In this document: positions 17,090 through 27,607 of the stretch, piece after piece
Numbering within the stretch: position 1 is the first letter of the stretch
Layout of the letters: each line of letters starts with the position of its first letter
Assembly (NCBI GenBank): GCA_934668515.1
Contig: CAKUNS010000003.1
Coordinates: forward strand, 28,859-92,858
Direction: 5' to 3'
DNA from: an uncultured Eggerthellaceae bacterium
GTDB taxonomy: Bacteria; Actinomycetota; Coriobacteriia; Coriobacteriales; Eggerthellaceae
Length of the DNA stretch: 64,000 nucleotides
Position numbers and translations under genes: made by a program
The notes under the pieces: model-generated
Seen by the model: the letters and a program-made list of their open reading frames with translations, nothing else
What the model was told of the DNA's origin: nothing
Database searches by the model: none

Positions 17090-19852
17090 CTACTTCCTTT
17101 TCTTTCCTTTACGTTTTCCACCGCGAGCGTGGTCGTTGCGAACGGGCGCCTCCTGCGCTGCGTTCTTCGCTTCCTCCGCCTGAAGGGCCTCGAGCTCTGC
17201 GATGTTCCGATCAATCGTTTCGTCATCGGCGACGCTGATGGGCACCGAAAGACGTTCGACATTAGCGGTTTGGGCCTGGGCACTCTTCAAACGAGCCGAA
17301 CGCGAATTGGCCACCGACGCGCCCGTGGTTCCCTGCGAGCGGTCGAACTCGAACACGCCAACCGTGTCGCCGAAGCGCTTAGCGAGCTTGGCATAACGCG
17401 GCTCGCGCGTCTTCCACATGGCGAACAGAGGCGATGCGACGGCAATAGAGGAATACGCGCCCGCAACCAAGCCGATTGCCATGGCGAATGCGAAGTCCTT
17501 CAAGGTCTCGCCGCCGAAGATGAGCATGCCGACAACCGGGATGAGCGAGGTCAGCGTGGTGTTCAACGAACGAATGAAGACCTGATTGATCGAATGGTTC
17601 GCCATCGTCATGAACGAGCACTTGATGGAGAGGTCGGTCATGTTGTCGTTGATGCGGTGGAACACGACCACCGTGTCGTACAGCGAGTAGCCCAAAATGG
17701 TAAGCAACGCCGCGATGGTGTTCGGGTTGACCTCGCGACCGACCAATGCGTAAATGCCCATCACGATAATCAAGTCGTGGAGCAGCGATGCGACGGCGGT
17801 GAAGCCCATCTTGTACTCGAACCTGATGGCGATATAGACGATGATAAACGCAATTGAAACCAAGAATGCAATCAGCGAGGCGTTGATGACGCTCGAGCCC
17901 CAGTCGGGACCGATGGTGGTAACTTCGAAGCTATCGGCAGTCAGGCCAACCTGGTTGGCAACCGTGTTGGCAGTAGCCGCAGCAGCCTGCGCATCGGTGG
18001 TTGTGGTACGAACCAGGAAGCCATCCTCGCCATCGGAGAAGGTAGTCTGGATAACCGCATCGGGCTCGCCCGCGTTGCTGAACGCAGTGCGCATATCGTC
18101 GAGAGTCAGGCTGCCAGTGTCGTGGAACGAAACGGACGTGCCGCCGACGAATTCAATGCCGAATTGCAGACCGCGCACGCCAACCACGACGAACGACAGC
18201 ACGATGAGCACGGCAGAGATGGAAAGCAGGATCTTCCTATAACCCAGGAAATTGATGTCGTGCTTGATGAAACGGCCTTTCACGTTGCGAACGCGCTCGA
18301 GCAGCGCCGGTGCAGCGTCGCCGCCACGCTCCTTCACCACGCGCTCAGTCTCGTTGCGGTCAAGAGCCTCGCCGATCTCGGCTTCGCCGGCGCTAACGCC
18401 TTCGACAGCGGCAAGGTCGGCGTATACCTTTGCGGCAACCTGGCCGTCCTTGACATCCCAGAACGAAGGATGCGCGGCGATGGTGCGCGGCGCAAGCAGA
18501 CGAATAAGCGGAGCCTTGAACAACAGCATCATGACGATGTCGCACATGATGCCCAGGGCAAGGGTAAGACCGAAGCCCTTAACGGAAGCGGATGCAAGGA
18601 AGAACAAGCACAGGGCGCTTACCAGAGTGACGAGGTCGGCGTCGATGGACGTCTGAATGGCATGCCTGACGCCCGTGATGGAGGCAGCGCGAACGCTGCG
18701 GCCCATGCGGATTTCCTCGCGGAAGCGCTCGACCGTAAGAACCGACGAGTCGGCGGCCATGCCGATTGTCAAAACGATGCCGGCAACGCCCGAGAGCGAA
18801 AGGCTGAACAGACCGAAGTGCGAAAGGCCAGCCAAGATGCCCAAATAGAAAATCGCGAACACGACCATGGCCGCGGCGGTGATGGTGCCCAAGCCACGGT
18901 AGAAGAACAGCAGGTAAATCATGACCAGCGCCAAGCCCAGCAGCGCAACGACAACGCCGGACGCTAGGGCATCCTGGCCAAGCGTCGGACCGACAACCTG
19001 GCTTTGGGAGAACGAGAAGCTTACGGGAAGCGAGCCGGACTCAAGGATGGTCTTGAGGTTCTTGGCCTCGTCTTGAGTGTAGTTGCCGGTGATGGAAACG
19101 TTGCCGGTGGGAATCTCGGACTGGACCGCAGGGGCGCTTTGCACCTCGCCATCGAGGATGATGACGATCTTGCCCTTGGTAGGCGCAAGTTCCTTAGTGG
19201 CATTGGCAAACGCCTGCGTCCCCGCAGAATCAAGCGTCAGGTTCACGGCATAGGTGGTTGCGGTTTCGCTTGCACGATCCACCGTGACGTTCTTGATGTT
19301 CTCACCGGTGATGAGCGGCGTGTAGGTGCCCTCTGCAACCTTCAGCGTCTGCTTCTGTCCGCTGGGGAACTGGTTGCCGAAGGCGTCGGTGACGGTGCTT
19401 TCCTGACCGTACTGACCGCTGTTGATCTTCGATACGACATCGCTATCGGTGAAGGAGTCAAGGCGGGCGAACTCAAGCTTGCCGGTTTTACCGATAGTGG
19501 CCAAAGCCGTTTCGGTGTCGGACAGACCAGGAATCTGAACCAAGATCTGGTTGCGACCCTGAAGCTGGACGACGGCCTCGGAAGCACCCAGCGCATTCAC
19601 GCGGTTCTCGATGATGGCGCGCGACGTTTCCATGTCGGCATCGGTGATGTCGGTGCCGTCGGTGGTCGATGCAGTGAGCACGACGGAAAGGCCACCTTGA
19701 ATGTCGAGGCCCTGGTTGATCTTCTTATCGGGGGGCATGAAAAACGCCACGGAGACCACAAGGAGGATCGTGGTGATAATCAAAAGCCAGACATTGCGGC
19801 GATCGTTGGTGCCGGTCGCTTTCTTCTTGCGCTCGAGTTTAGGTAGAGCCAT
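17090..19852 (-). CDS. secDF: Protein translocase subunit SecDF (fused)
   Basis: This 920-residue membrane protein joins SecD and SecF and uses the proton motive force to help the SecYEG channel complete export. The N-terminal transmembrane helix is followed by GLDIQGG, the SecD hallmark. The periplasmic P1-type region runs to about 285, followed by six membrane helices containing GMAADSSVLTVERFREE. The SecF half starts near 545 with FLGYRKILL and contains FVGGTSV, then its own helices with GYSLYDTVVVFHRINDN. A charged C-terminal tail of about 120 residues ends GGKRKGKKRK. The ATG at 19852 is preferred over an upstream TTG. The ribosome site is weak (GGTTGG). Confidence 0.95.
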   Translation of the reverse strand: MALPKLERKKKATGTNDRRNVWLLIITTILLVVSVAFFMPPDKKINQGLDIQGGLSVVLTASTTDGTDITDADMETSRAIIENRVNALGASEAVVQLQGRNQILVQIPGLSDTETALATIGKTGKLEFARLDSFTDSDVVSKINSGQYGQESTVTDAFGNQFPSGQKQTLKVAEGTYTPLITGENIKNVTVDRASETATTYAVNLTLDSAGTQAFANATKELAPTKGKIVIILDGEVQSAPAVQSEIPTGNVSITGNYTQDEAKNLKTILESGSLPVSFSFSQSQVVGPTLGQDALASGVVVALLGLALVMIYLLFFYRGLGTITAAAMVVFAIFYLGILAGLSHFGLFSLSLSGVAGIVLTIGMAADSSVLTVERFREEIRMGRSVRAASITGVRHAIQTSIDADLVTLVSALCLFFLASASVKGFGLTLALGIMCDIVMMLLFKAPLIRLLAPRTIAAHPSFWDVKDGQVAAKVYADLAAVEGVSAGEAEIGEALDRNETERVVKERGGDAAPALLERVRNVKGRFIKHDINFLGYRKILLSISAVLIVLSFVVVGVRGLQFGIEFVGGTSVSFHDTGSLTLDDMRTAFSNAGEPDAVIQTTFSDGEDGFLVRTTTTDAQAAAATANTVANQVGLTADSFEVTTIGPDWGSSVINASLIAFLVSIAFIIVYIAIRFEYKMGFTAVASLLHDLIIVMGIYALVGREVNPNTIAALLTILGYSLYDTVVVFHRINDNMTDLSIKCSFMTMANHSINQVFIRSLNTTLTSLIPVVGMLIFGGETLKDFAFAMAIGLVAGAYSSIAVASPLFAMWKTREPRYAKLAKRFGDTVGVFEFDRSQGTTGASVANSRSARLKSAQAQTANVERLSVPISVADDETIDRNIAELEALQAEEAKNAAQEAPVRNDHARGGKRKGKKRK

Positions 19853-19871
19853 GTTGCCAACCAATCTTCGC

Positions 19872-19893
19872 GGCCCGCCAAGCTAGGCGGGCC
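19872..19893. terminator. GC-rich hairpin between tgt and secDF
   Basis: GGCCCGCC (19872-19879) and GGCGGGCC (19886-19893) form a strong stem with a six-base loop. A T-rich tail (TTATCTTTAT) is found only in the plus direction. For the minus-strand genes it may act as a weak terminator or an RNA-stabilising element. Confidence 0.4.
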
Positions 19894-19982
19894 TTATCTT
19901 TATCGCGGATGTCCTGCGATCAGCCAGCCCTTGCGAATGCCCGCCAAGGCCGGAATCGCCAATCAGTCAATCTTTAATTTTA

Positions 19983-22003
<2,021 letters not shown>

Positions 22004-22025
22004 ACCAACCACAAGGAAACCAACC

Positions 22026-23192
22026 GTGAAAACCAGTGACTTCGATTACGACCTGCCTCAAGAATTGATCGCCCAAGAGCCCGCAGCAGTTCGCGACGGC
22101 TGCCGCATGCTGGTGATGGACCGCGAATCCGGCGCTCTTGAGGACCGCGTCTTCCGCGACATCGAGGAGTACCTGAACCCGGGCGACCTGCTGGTTGCCA
22201 ACGAAACCCGCGTTCTGCCTGCGCGCTTGCTTGGCGCGAAGCGCAACACGGGCGGCCAAGCGGAGGTGTTCCTTCTGCGCCAGGTGAAGGGCGACGCCGC
22301 ACAGGCTTATCTAGACGAGAGCCTGACCAAGTCCGTTAACCAGCAAGCGATTTGGGAAGTTCTCGTCCGCCCCGGCAAGCGCCTGAAACCGGGCAGCGGT
22401 GCCGTCGTCGACTTCGTCGGCCGCGACGGTCAGGTGGCTCTCTCCGCCGAAATCGTCGACTGGGCCGCCGCGAAGAAGACCGAGTCCAACGAAAACGAAG
22501 TTGCAGAAGAGGCTGCCAAAGGCGAGCGCATCGCACGTCTGACCACCACGCTCCCCTCGCTTGACGAGGCTCTGCATGCCGTGGGTCACACGCCGCTTCC
22601 GCCCTACATCAAGAACTACGCGGGCGACGAGGAGCTCTACCAAACGGTGTACTCGCGCCATGAAGGATCCGCCGCAGCCCCAACCGCGGGCCTGCATTTC
22701 ACGCCCGAGCTTATCGAACGCCTTGAGAAGAAGGGCGTTCGCTGGGAGACCGTCGATCTGGAAGTTGGCCTGGACACGTTCCGCGTGGTTGACGAGGACG
22801 ACCCCTTGGAGCATAAGATGCACACCGAGTTCTACACGGTGCCGCAAAGCACGGTCGATGCCATCAACGAAACGCACGCAGCGGGCGGTCGCGTGATCGC
22901 TGTAGGCACCACCAGCACGCGAAGCCTTGAAAGCGCTTGGGATGCCAGCGCAAACGACGGAAAGGGCGCGCTGGTCGCGCGCAACCGCGCAACCACCAAC
23001 CTGTTCCTGTATCCCGGCAAGGAATTCCACGTGATCGACGGCCTAATCACCAACTTCCATGTGCCACGCTCAACCCTCATGATGCTGGTCAGCGCTTTCT
23101 CGTCGCGCGACAACATCATGAATGCGTACCAACACGCCATCGAAGAGCGCTATCGCATGCTTTCGTTCGGCGACGCCATGTTCTTGAGATAG
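22026..23192 (+). CDS. queA: S-adenosylmethionine:tRNA ribosyltransferase-isomerase
   Basis: This 388-residue enzyme transfers and rearranges the ribosyl group of SAM onto preQ1-tRNA to give epoxyqueuosine-tRNA, the substrate of the neighbouring QueH. N-terminal FDYDLPQELIAQEP, then ANETRVLPARL, and SAAAPTAGLHFT are family signatures. It is about 40 residues longer than usual because of extra segments near residues 95-110 and a Glu-rich insert near 155-170. The start codon is GTG with AAGGAAAC upstream. A hairpin terminator follows at 23258-23295. Confidence 0.96.
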   Translation: MKTSDFDYDLPQELIAQEPAAVRDGCRMLVMDRESGALEDRVFRDIEEYLNPGDLLVANETRVLPARLLGAKRNTGGQAEVFLLRQVKGDAAQAYLDESLTKSVNQQAIWEVLVRPGKRLKPGSGAVVDFVGRDGQVALSAEIVDWAAAKKTESNENEVAEEAAKGERIARLTTTLPSLDEALHAVGHTPLPPYIKNYAGDEELYQTVYSRHEGSAAAPTAGLHFTPELIERLEKKGVRWETVDLEVGLDTFRVVDEDDPLEHKMHTEFYTVPQSTVDAINETHAAGGRVIAVGTTSTRSLESAWDASANDGKGALVARNRATTNLFLYPGKEFHVIDGLITNFHVPRSTLMMLVSAFSSRDNIMNAYQHAIEERYRMLSFGDAMFLR

Positions 23193-23257
23193 TGCTCGTC
23201 TCCGATCGGCGCCGCTCAAAACCAACGGCCGCCGGCTAAATCGCCTCGCAGCAAACG

Positions 23258-23295
23258 AAAGGCTCGGACCGACTTGATCGACGGTTCGAGCCTTT
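23258..23295 (+). terminator. Terminator after queA
   Basis: AAAGGCTCG (23258-23266) pairs with CGAGCCTTT (23287-23295), with further pairing inside. The T-run is short (CCTTTCCT). Confidence 0.6.
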
Positions 23296-23307
23296 CCTGT
23301 GCACACG

Positions 23308-23336
23308 AAAAACGGCCCCGCATTCGCGAGGCCGTT
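23308..23336 (-). terminator. Rho-independent terminator after cspA
   Basis: On the minus strand AACGGCC (23336-23330) pairs with GGCCGTT (23317-23311) and is followed by TTTTTCG. It lies 37 bases past the cspA stop. Confidence 0.75.
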
Positions 23337-23373
23337 AAGCTTTGTTAGAAGAAAATCTTGGGGATTCCCAGAC

Positions 23374-23577
23374 TTAGAGCTTCGTTACATTGCTTGCCTG
23401 GAGCTTGCCGTTCTGGCCCGTGGTGATTTCAAAGGAAACAGCCTGGCCCTCGTCGAGCGTCTTGAAGCCGTCCATCTTGATCTCAGAGTAATGGACGAAC
23501 AGATCTTCGCCGCCCTCCTGAGAAATGAAGCCATAGCCTTTTTCCGGGTTGAACCACTTAACAGTACCTTGCGCCAT
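23374..23577 (-). CDS. cspA: Cold-shock protein
   Basis: This 67-residue single-domain nucleic-acid-binding protein has RNP1 KGYGFIS and RNP2 DLFVHYS in a standard CSD fold. Such proteins bind single-stranded RNA and DNA and act as RNA chaperones. AGAGGATT lies just before the ATG. A TATAGT hexamer on the minus strand at 23680-23675 suggests a 5' UTR of about 90 bases, as often seen for csp genes, though no good -35 accompanies it. The terminator at 23308-23336 makes it monocistronic. Confidence 0.96.
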   Translation of the reverse strand: MAQGTVKWFNPEKGYGFISQEGGEDLFVHYSEIKMDGFKTLDEGQAVSFEITTGQNGKLQASNVTKL

Positions 23578-23779
23578 CTTAAATCCTCTTTTCTCCCCCC
23601 GATGTCGTCGGAAGGGTAAAACTGCGTGCTGTATGGCGACAACACTTTGCCTTCACCTCAAAGGCAACGGATTAACTATACGCTACCCGCACTGGTTTTC
23701 TCACGAGAGATTCCGTCGATAGTCCTTTTTTATGAGCGGAACGTCCAAGAGAGAACAGTCCCCGAAATAACAGGCGAGA

Positions 23780-24250
23780 TCAGCGCGAATCTAAAAGGTC
23801 TTCGAGGTCGTCAATGCTACCGATGGACAGCGACTCGAGGGCATCGAGATCATCGGATTCGCCCGTTACCTCAAGCTGCGACAAATCGGCTGGATCGTCT
23901 GGCAACTCAAAACCATATGACTGCGCAAGGGCTAGCGCCTGACGTTTGCGAACGTCGGCCAAATCGTGCTCGCAAGCATCCGTTAAGTACTGGGACTCGA
24001 GAAGCAGCCCATGAGCTATATACGACACTACCTGAGGGTCGACTCCAGAAACGCGCAGCACCTGAGCGATTGACTCGGGAGACAAAGAAAGAAGCGCCGC
24101 GCCGTCAAGATCCGTAGCGGAAGAGATGGCGTTTTCGAGCGTCTGCGCGGCAAGAAGCGGGTTGTCTTCTTTTTGGCGCTGCTGCAAGCTTCTTGCCAAT
24201 GCCTGAAAGAACACCAGAAGCTGCTTCATGAGATAATCGCGCTGAAACAT
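23780..24250 (-). CDS. Conserved small protein of unknown function, downstream of ruvB
   Basis: The 156-residue product opens with MFQRDYLMKQLLVFFQALARSL. It may belong to the DUF6483-type family of Firmicutes and Actinobacteria proteins that start similarly, but I am not certain. The remainder is helical, with a very acidic C-terminal 40 residues (DPADLSQLEVTGESDDLD and onward). No signal peptide, membrane helix or catalytic motif is visible. It begins nine bases after the ruvB stop with an AGGGAT ribosome site, so it is the fourth gene of the ruvC-ruvA-ruvB transcript. No function is assigned. Confidence 0.7.
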   Translation of the reverse strand: MFQRDYLMKQLLVFFQALARSLQQRQKEDNPLLAAQTLENAISSATDLDGAALLSLSPESIAQVLRVSGVDPQVVSYIAHGLLLESQYLTDACEHDLADVRKRQALALAQSYGFELPDDPADLSQLEVTGESDDLDALESLSIGSIDDLEDLLDSR

Positions 24251-24259
24251 GAGCGATCC

Positions 24260-25387
24260 CTACATACCTTCTGGCGGCTTCACGCCCAAATGCTCGAAAG
24301 CGCGCAGCGTCGCCTGTCTGCCTTTCGGCGTGCGAGCGATCAGGCCGCACTGCATAAGAAACGGCTCGTACACATCCTCGATGGTGTCGACGTCCTCGGA
24401 AAGCGCCGAGGCGATGGTGTTCACGCCAACCGGTCGGCCACCGAACTGCACGGCGAGGAGCTGCAATATACGATTGTCCATGGCGTCAAGACCAAGCGGG
24501 TCGACGTCGTAGAACGAAAGCGCCTCGGCAGCCACGTCTTCGTTAATCGCCCCGTCGCCACGAACCTGAGCCCAATCACGAACGCGTTTAAGCAATCGAT
24601 TTGCCAAGCGCGGCGTGCCGCGGGAGCGACGTGCGATTTCCAAAGCGCCGTCTTGCGTGATAGGCACATCTAGGATGTCGGCTGATCGGCTTACGATAAG
24701 GGCAAGCTCTTCGGGAGTATAGTACTGAAGACGGAATGCGATTCCGAAGCGATCGCGCAAGGGACCCGTAAGCAAACCTGTACGCGTGGTTGCCCCGATA
24801 AGCGTGAAATGCGGCAGATCGATCCTGATGGAGCGAGCAGCGGGACCTTTGCCTACCACAATATCGAGAACGTAGTCTTCAAGAGCCGGGTACAAGACCT
24901 CTTCAACCATGCGATTGAGGCGATGGATCTCGTCGATGAATAGAACGTCGCCCTCCTCGAGATTGGTGAGGATAGCGGCAAGATCGCCCGTACGCTCGAT
25001 GGCAGGACCGCTTGTCGTCTTGATATTAGAGCCAAGCTCGTTCGCAACAACGGTTGAAAGCGTCGTCTTACCCAAACCCGGAGGGCCCGAGAACAAAATG
25101 TGGTCGACTGTCTCCCCGCGTTCCTTCGCAGCTTGGATCATGATGTCCAGAGAGTCCTTGATCTTCTCCTGCCCGATGTAATCGGAGAGCATCTTTGGTC
25201 GCAGGCTGCGATCGAGCGCAAGGTCATCCTCTTGCAAATCGGCAGATACCGCACGAGAACGCGCATCGCCAAACGAACCGCGCGCGGCCTGCGACAGTGA
25301 GGCCCCCACGCCAGGGCGCGACGAGCCGAAGCCGCCCGCATCGGGCGATTCGAACACCAAACCTTCTATTTCGACTTTAGTATTCAT
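24260..25387 (-). CDS. ruvB: Holliday junction branch migration helicase RuvB
   Basis: This 375-residue AAA+ ATPase drives RuvAB branch migration. Walker A is GPPGLGKTT, Walker B/DEAH-like is FIDEIHRL, sensor 1 is GATTRTG, and the C-terminal winged helix contains GPLRDRFG and [15 protein letters not shown]. An N-terminal extension of about 50 residues precedes the [11 protein letters not shown] start of the usual domain. The ATG at 25387 is favoured over a GTG at 25393 because AGGTGG sits just ahead. It follows ruvA by nine bases. Confidence 0.97.
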   Translation of the reverse strand: MNTKVEIEGLVFESPDAGGFGSSRPGVGASLSQAARGSFGDARSRAVSADLQEDDLALDRSLRPKMLSDYIGQEKIKDSLDIMIQAAKERGETVDHILFSGPPGLGKTTLSTVVANELGSNIKTTSGPAIERTGDLAAILTNLEEGDVLFIDEIHRLNRMVEEVLYPALEDYVLDIVVGKGPAARSIRIDLPHFTLIGATTRTGLLTGPLRDRFGIAFRLQYYTPEELALIVSRSADILDVPITQDGALEIARRSRGTPRLANRLLKRVRDWAQVRGDGAINEDVAAEALSFYDVDPLGLDAMDNRILQLLAVQFGGRPVGVNTIASALSEDVDTIEDVYEPFLMQCGLIARTPKGRQATLRAFEHLGVKPPEGM

Positions 25388-25396
25388 GACCACCTG

Positions 25397-25993
25397 TTAT
25401 GCATTCGTTCCAAGTCGCTTCAACGCGTATTGTAGCAGCGCGCTATCGTTAGTCCCTTCAGGGGCCCCCTTCAATGCGAGATCGGCCTCGGCGGAGGTGA
25501 AGCCCATAGACAGAAGGGCCTCGCGTGCGATCTCGATAGTGGAGCTTGCCTGGTCGCTTTGTTGGGCGGGGGCGAACAAACTAACAGCATCTTGATCGAA
25601 CGAGCCTTTCAGCTCGAGCACGATACGCGATGCAGTTTTCTTCCCTACGCCAGGAATGCGCTGAACCGCCGCGATGTCTTGCTCGGAAATAATGCCAAGC
25701 AGAGCTTCAGGGCTGTACGTAGACAAAGCAGCCAATGCCACCTTCGGCCCTACGCCGGAAACGCTGATGAGTTTCTCGAACAGAGCCTTTTCCTCGGCGG
25801 ATAGGAAGCCGTAAAGAGACATGCCGTCGTCTCGCACCTGCATGTATGTGAAAATCTGAGCACGCTGGCCAATCTCGGGGAGCTTCGACAAGCTTGTTTG
25901 GGACATGCCGACCTCGAAGCCGACGCCGTTCACATCAAGATAGACGCAAGTAAGCGTTTTAGCTTCGACGGTTCCCTTCAAGAACGAGATCAT
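25397..25993 (-). CDS. ruvA: Holliday junction DNA-binding protein RuvA
   Basis: This 198-residue protein forms the tetrameric scaffold that holds Holliday junctions and recruits RuvB. The N-terminal OB-fold begins MISFLKGTVE. Two helix-hairpin-helix motifs follow (SGVGPKVALAALS and PGVGKKTASRIVLELK). A flexible linker leads to the C-terminal RuvB-binding three-helix domain, with ALLSMGFTSAEADLAL. The ATG at 25993 has AAGGGGAA upstream and replaces a longer frame opening at 26023 that overlaps ruvC. Confidence 0.97.
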   Translation of the reverse strand: MISFLKGTVEAKTLTCVYLDVNGVGFEVGMSQTSLSKLPEIGQRAQIFTYMQVRDDGMSLYGFLSAEEKALFEKLISVSGVGPKVALAALSTYSPEALLGIISEQDIAAVQRIPGVGKKTASRIVLELKGSFDQDAVSLFAPAQQSDQASSTIEIAREALLSMGFTSAEADLALKGAPEGTNDSALLQYALKRLGTNA

Positions 25994-26009
25994 GGCGTAT
26001 TCCCCTTTT

Positions 26010-26516
26010 TCATCGACGCGCAAGCTGCGCGGTTAAGCCATCGTGCGTGGTGAAGCATATCGCTGCGGCAAGGGCATCGGCCGCATGGTCGGGATGAGGC
26101 TCCTTCTCTAATGAGAGGAGCTGTTTGACCATGTAGGTGACCTGGTCTTTATCGGCCGTACCCGTTCCCACTACCGCCAGTTTGATCTGACGAGGGGAAA
26201 ACTCGCCCACCTCAAGAGCGCCCTGAGAGCAAGCGACCAAGGCCGCACCCCGAGCTTGGCCCGTTGCGAACGCGGCGGTGATGTTCTGACCGAACCAAAC
26301 CGTTTCGATACCACAACATTGCGGATTGAAGCGATCGATGACGGCGGACATTTGCTCGTGTATCTTACCAAGACGATGCACAAGCGGCCATGAGGCAGGC
26401 GTGCTAATGCAGCCGTAAGCCTCGCAAGCGAGCCTTGACCCCGACTGCCTGACGATTCCCCAGCCCGTGTTCGCAAGCCCGGGATCGATGCCCAGTATGA
26501 CCCGTTCGACCGTCAT
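26010..26516 (-). CDS. ruvC: Holliday junction resolvase RuvC
   Basis: This 168-residue RNase H-fold endonuclease cuts Holliday junctions symmetrically. The first catalytic Asp is in LGIDPGLANTGWG, the Glu in CGIETVWFG, and the C-terminal acids in PHPDHAADALAAAICF. The ATG at 26516 lies about 20 bases after the predicted transcription start. The AAGGGGAGG ribosome site is very close to the ATG. It is the first gene of ruvC-ruvA-ruvB-unknown, under a promoter containing a LexA-like box. Confidence 0.96.
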   Translation of the reverse strand: MTVERVILGIDPGLANTGWGIVRQSGSRLACEAYGCISTPASWPLVHRLGKIHEQMSAVIDRFNPQCCGIETVWFGQNITAAFATGQARGAALVACSQGALEVGEFSPRQIKLAVVGTGTADKDQVTYMVKQLLSLEKEPHPDHAADALAAAICFTTHDGLTAQLARR

Positions 26517-26543
26517 GCCTCCCCTTGTGTTGCCGTTTTTGCA

Positions 26544-26572
26544 ATTATAGAACATCTGTTTGTGTTTCTCAA
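26544..26572 (-). promoter_or_regulatory. ruvCAB promoter with a LexA-like box in the spacer
   Basis: On the minus strand TTGAGA (26572-26567) and TATAAT (26549-26544) are spaced by exactly 17 bases. The last 12 spacer bases read AAACAGATGTTC (26561-26550), one mismatch from the Gram-positive SOS consensus GAAC-RNRY-GTTC. A repressor there would block polymerase. Confidence 0.65.
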
Positions 26573-26577
26573 ACAGA

Positions 26578-26612
26578 AACACCCGCCGCCCAAAAGATAG
26601 GCGACGGGTGTT
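26578..26612 (-). terminator. Terminator after yebC
   Basis: On the minus strand AACACCCG (26612-26605) pairs with CGGGTGTT (26585-26578), with partial inner pairing, and runs into TTCTGTTTG. It separates yebC from the ruv promoter. Confidence 0.65.
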
Positions 26613-26636
26613 GGATTTCTGTTTGAAAGCGGGAGG

Positions 26637-27440
26637 TTACTCGGCGTCGAGAGCCTCTGCGATCTCGTCGGTGATATCCATTGCGTGGTAAACGTTCTGG
26701 AGATCCTCAAGCTCTTCCAGCTTGTCAATAAGGCGCATGACCTTCTGAGCATCGGAAACGGAAACCGTCGCCGGAGTGTTCGGGATCATGGTGAGCTCGG
26801 CGCCCTTGGTCTGGATGTCCTGAGCCTCGATAGCCTTCTTAACGGCCATGAGGTCGCTAGCGCCGGTGTAGACGATCCACTCGTCGCCGGTGTCCTCGTA
26901 ATCGTCGCCGCCAGCCTCGGCAACGGCCATCATGAACTCGTCCTCGTCGGCAGCTGCGCCGTTCGGGGCAACAGGGTTCTTCTTGTCGCCGGTCTCAACC
27001 TCTTTCGGGACCATGATCTGGCCCTTACGGTCGAACTGGAACGCAACGGAGCCGGAGGTGCCCAGGTTGCCACCATGATGAGCAAAGGCAGCGCGAACAT
27101 CGGCAGCGGTACGGTTACGGTTGTCGGTAAGAGCCTCGCAGAAGATAGCGACGCCAGCAGGACCGTAACCCTCGTACGTCACGGTTTCGTAGTTAGCAGC
27201 ATCCTTACCGGAGCCGAACGCCTTGTCGATAGCGGTCTTGATCTTGTCCTTGGGCAGCGAGTAGCCCTTGGCCTTCTCGATTGCGGCGGCGAGAGACGCG
27301 TTGTTGTCAGGGTTGGGGTCGCCACCTTCCTTGGCTGCAACGGTGATGTTACGGGCGAGCTTAGAGAACAAAGCCGAACGCTTAGCGTCCTGAGCGGCCT
27401 TGCGGTGTTTGGTGGTAGCCCACTTTGAATGACCTGACAT
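26637..27440 (-). CDS. yebC: YebC/PmpR-family regulator or translation factor
   Basis: This 267-residue protein begins MSGHSKWATTKHRKAAQDAKR, the invariant YebC N-terminus. It contains EGYGPAGVAIFCEALTDNRNRT and the FDRKG segment. Family members act as DNA-binding regulators in some species and as ribosome-associated factors that ease polyproline stalls in others; the role here is not decidable. It is about 20 residues longer than usual because of an Asp/Glu-rich insert near residue 160. The ATG at 27440 with GGAAGGAA upstream is preferred over 27485. It is next to ruvC, as in many bacteria, but a terminator lies between them. Confidence 0.95.
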   Translation of the reverse strand: MSGHSKWATTKHRKAAQDAKRSALFSKLARNITVAAKEGGDPNPDNNASLAAAIEKAKGYSLPKDKIKTAIDKAFGSGKDAANYETVTYEGYGPAGVAIFCEALTDNRNRTAADVRAAFAHHGGNLGTSGSVAFQFDRKGQIMVPKEVETGDKKNPVAPNGAAADEDEFMMAVAEAGGDDYEDTGDEWIVYTGASDLMAVKKAIEAQDIQTKGAELTMIPNTPATVSVSDAQKVMRLIDKLEELEDLQNVYHAMDITDEIAEALDAE

Positions 27441-27522
27441 GCGGTTCCTTCCAATAGCGCAATAAACAGCGATAGATTTTAGCACACAAGGAACACAAGA
27501 CGAGATCTACTACAGGAACTGC

Positions 27523-27559
27523 AAAAAGGCGCAACCCCGACCTTGTCGAGGCTGCGCCT
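27523..27559 (-). terminator. Rho-independent terminator after the SPFH gene
   Basis: On the minus strand AGGCGCA pairs with TGCGCCT, with inner CGAC/GTCG pairing, and a TTTTT tract follows at 27527-27523. Confidence 0.8.
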
Positions 27560-27607
27560 GAACAAACCTGGGTCCTCGGCCGCAAGCTCGCATATTCCGC
27601 TGGATAG

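Noticed and set aside
16964..19846. Several long plus-strand frames opposite secDF
   Set aside because: They are antisense to a well-recognised SecDF and show only low-complexity polar sequence.
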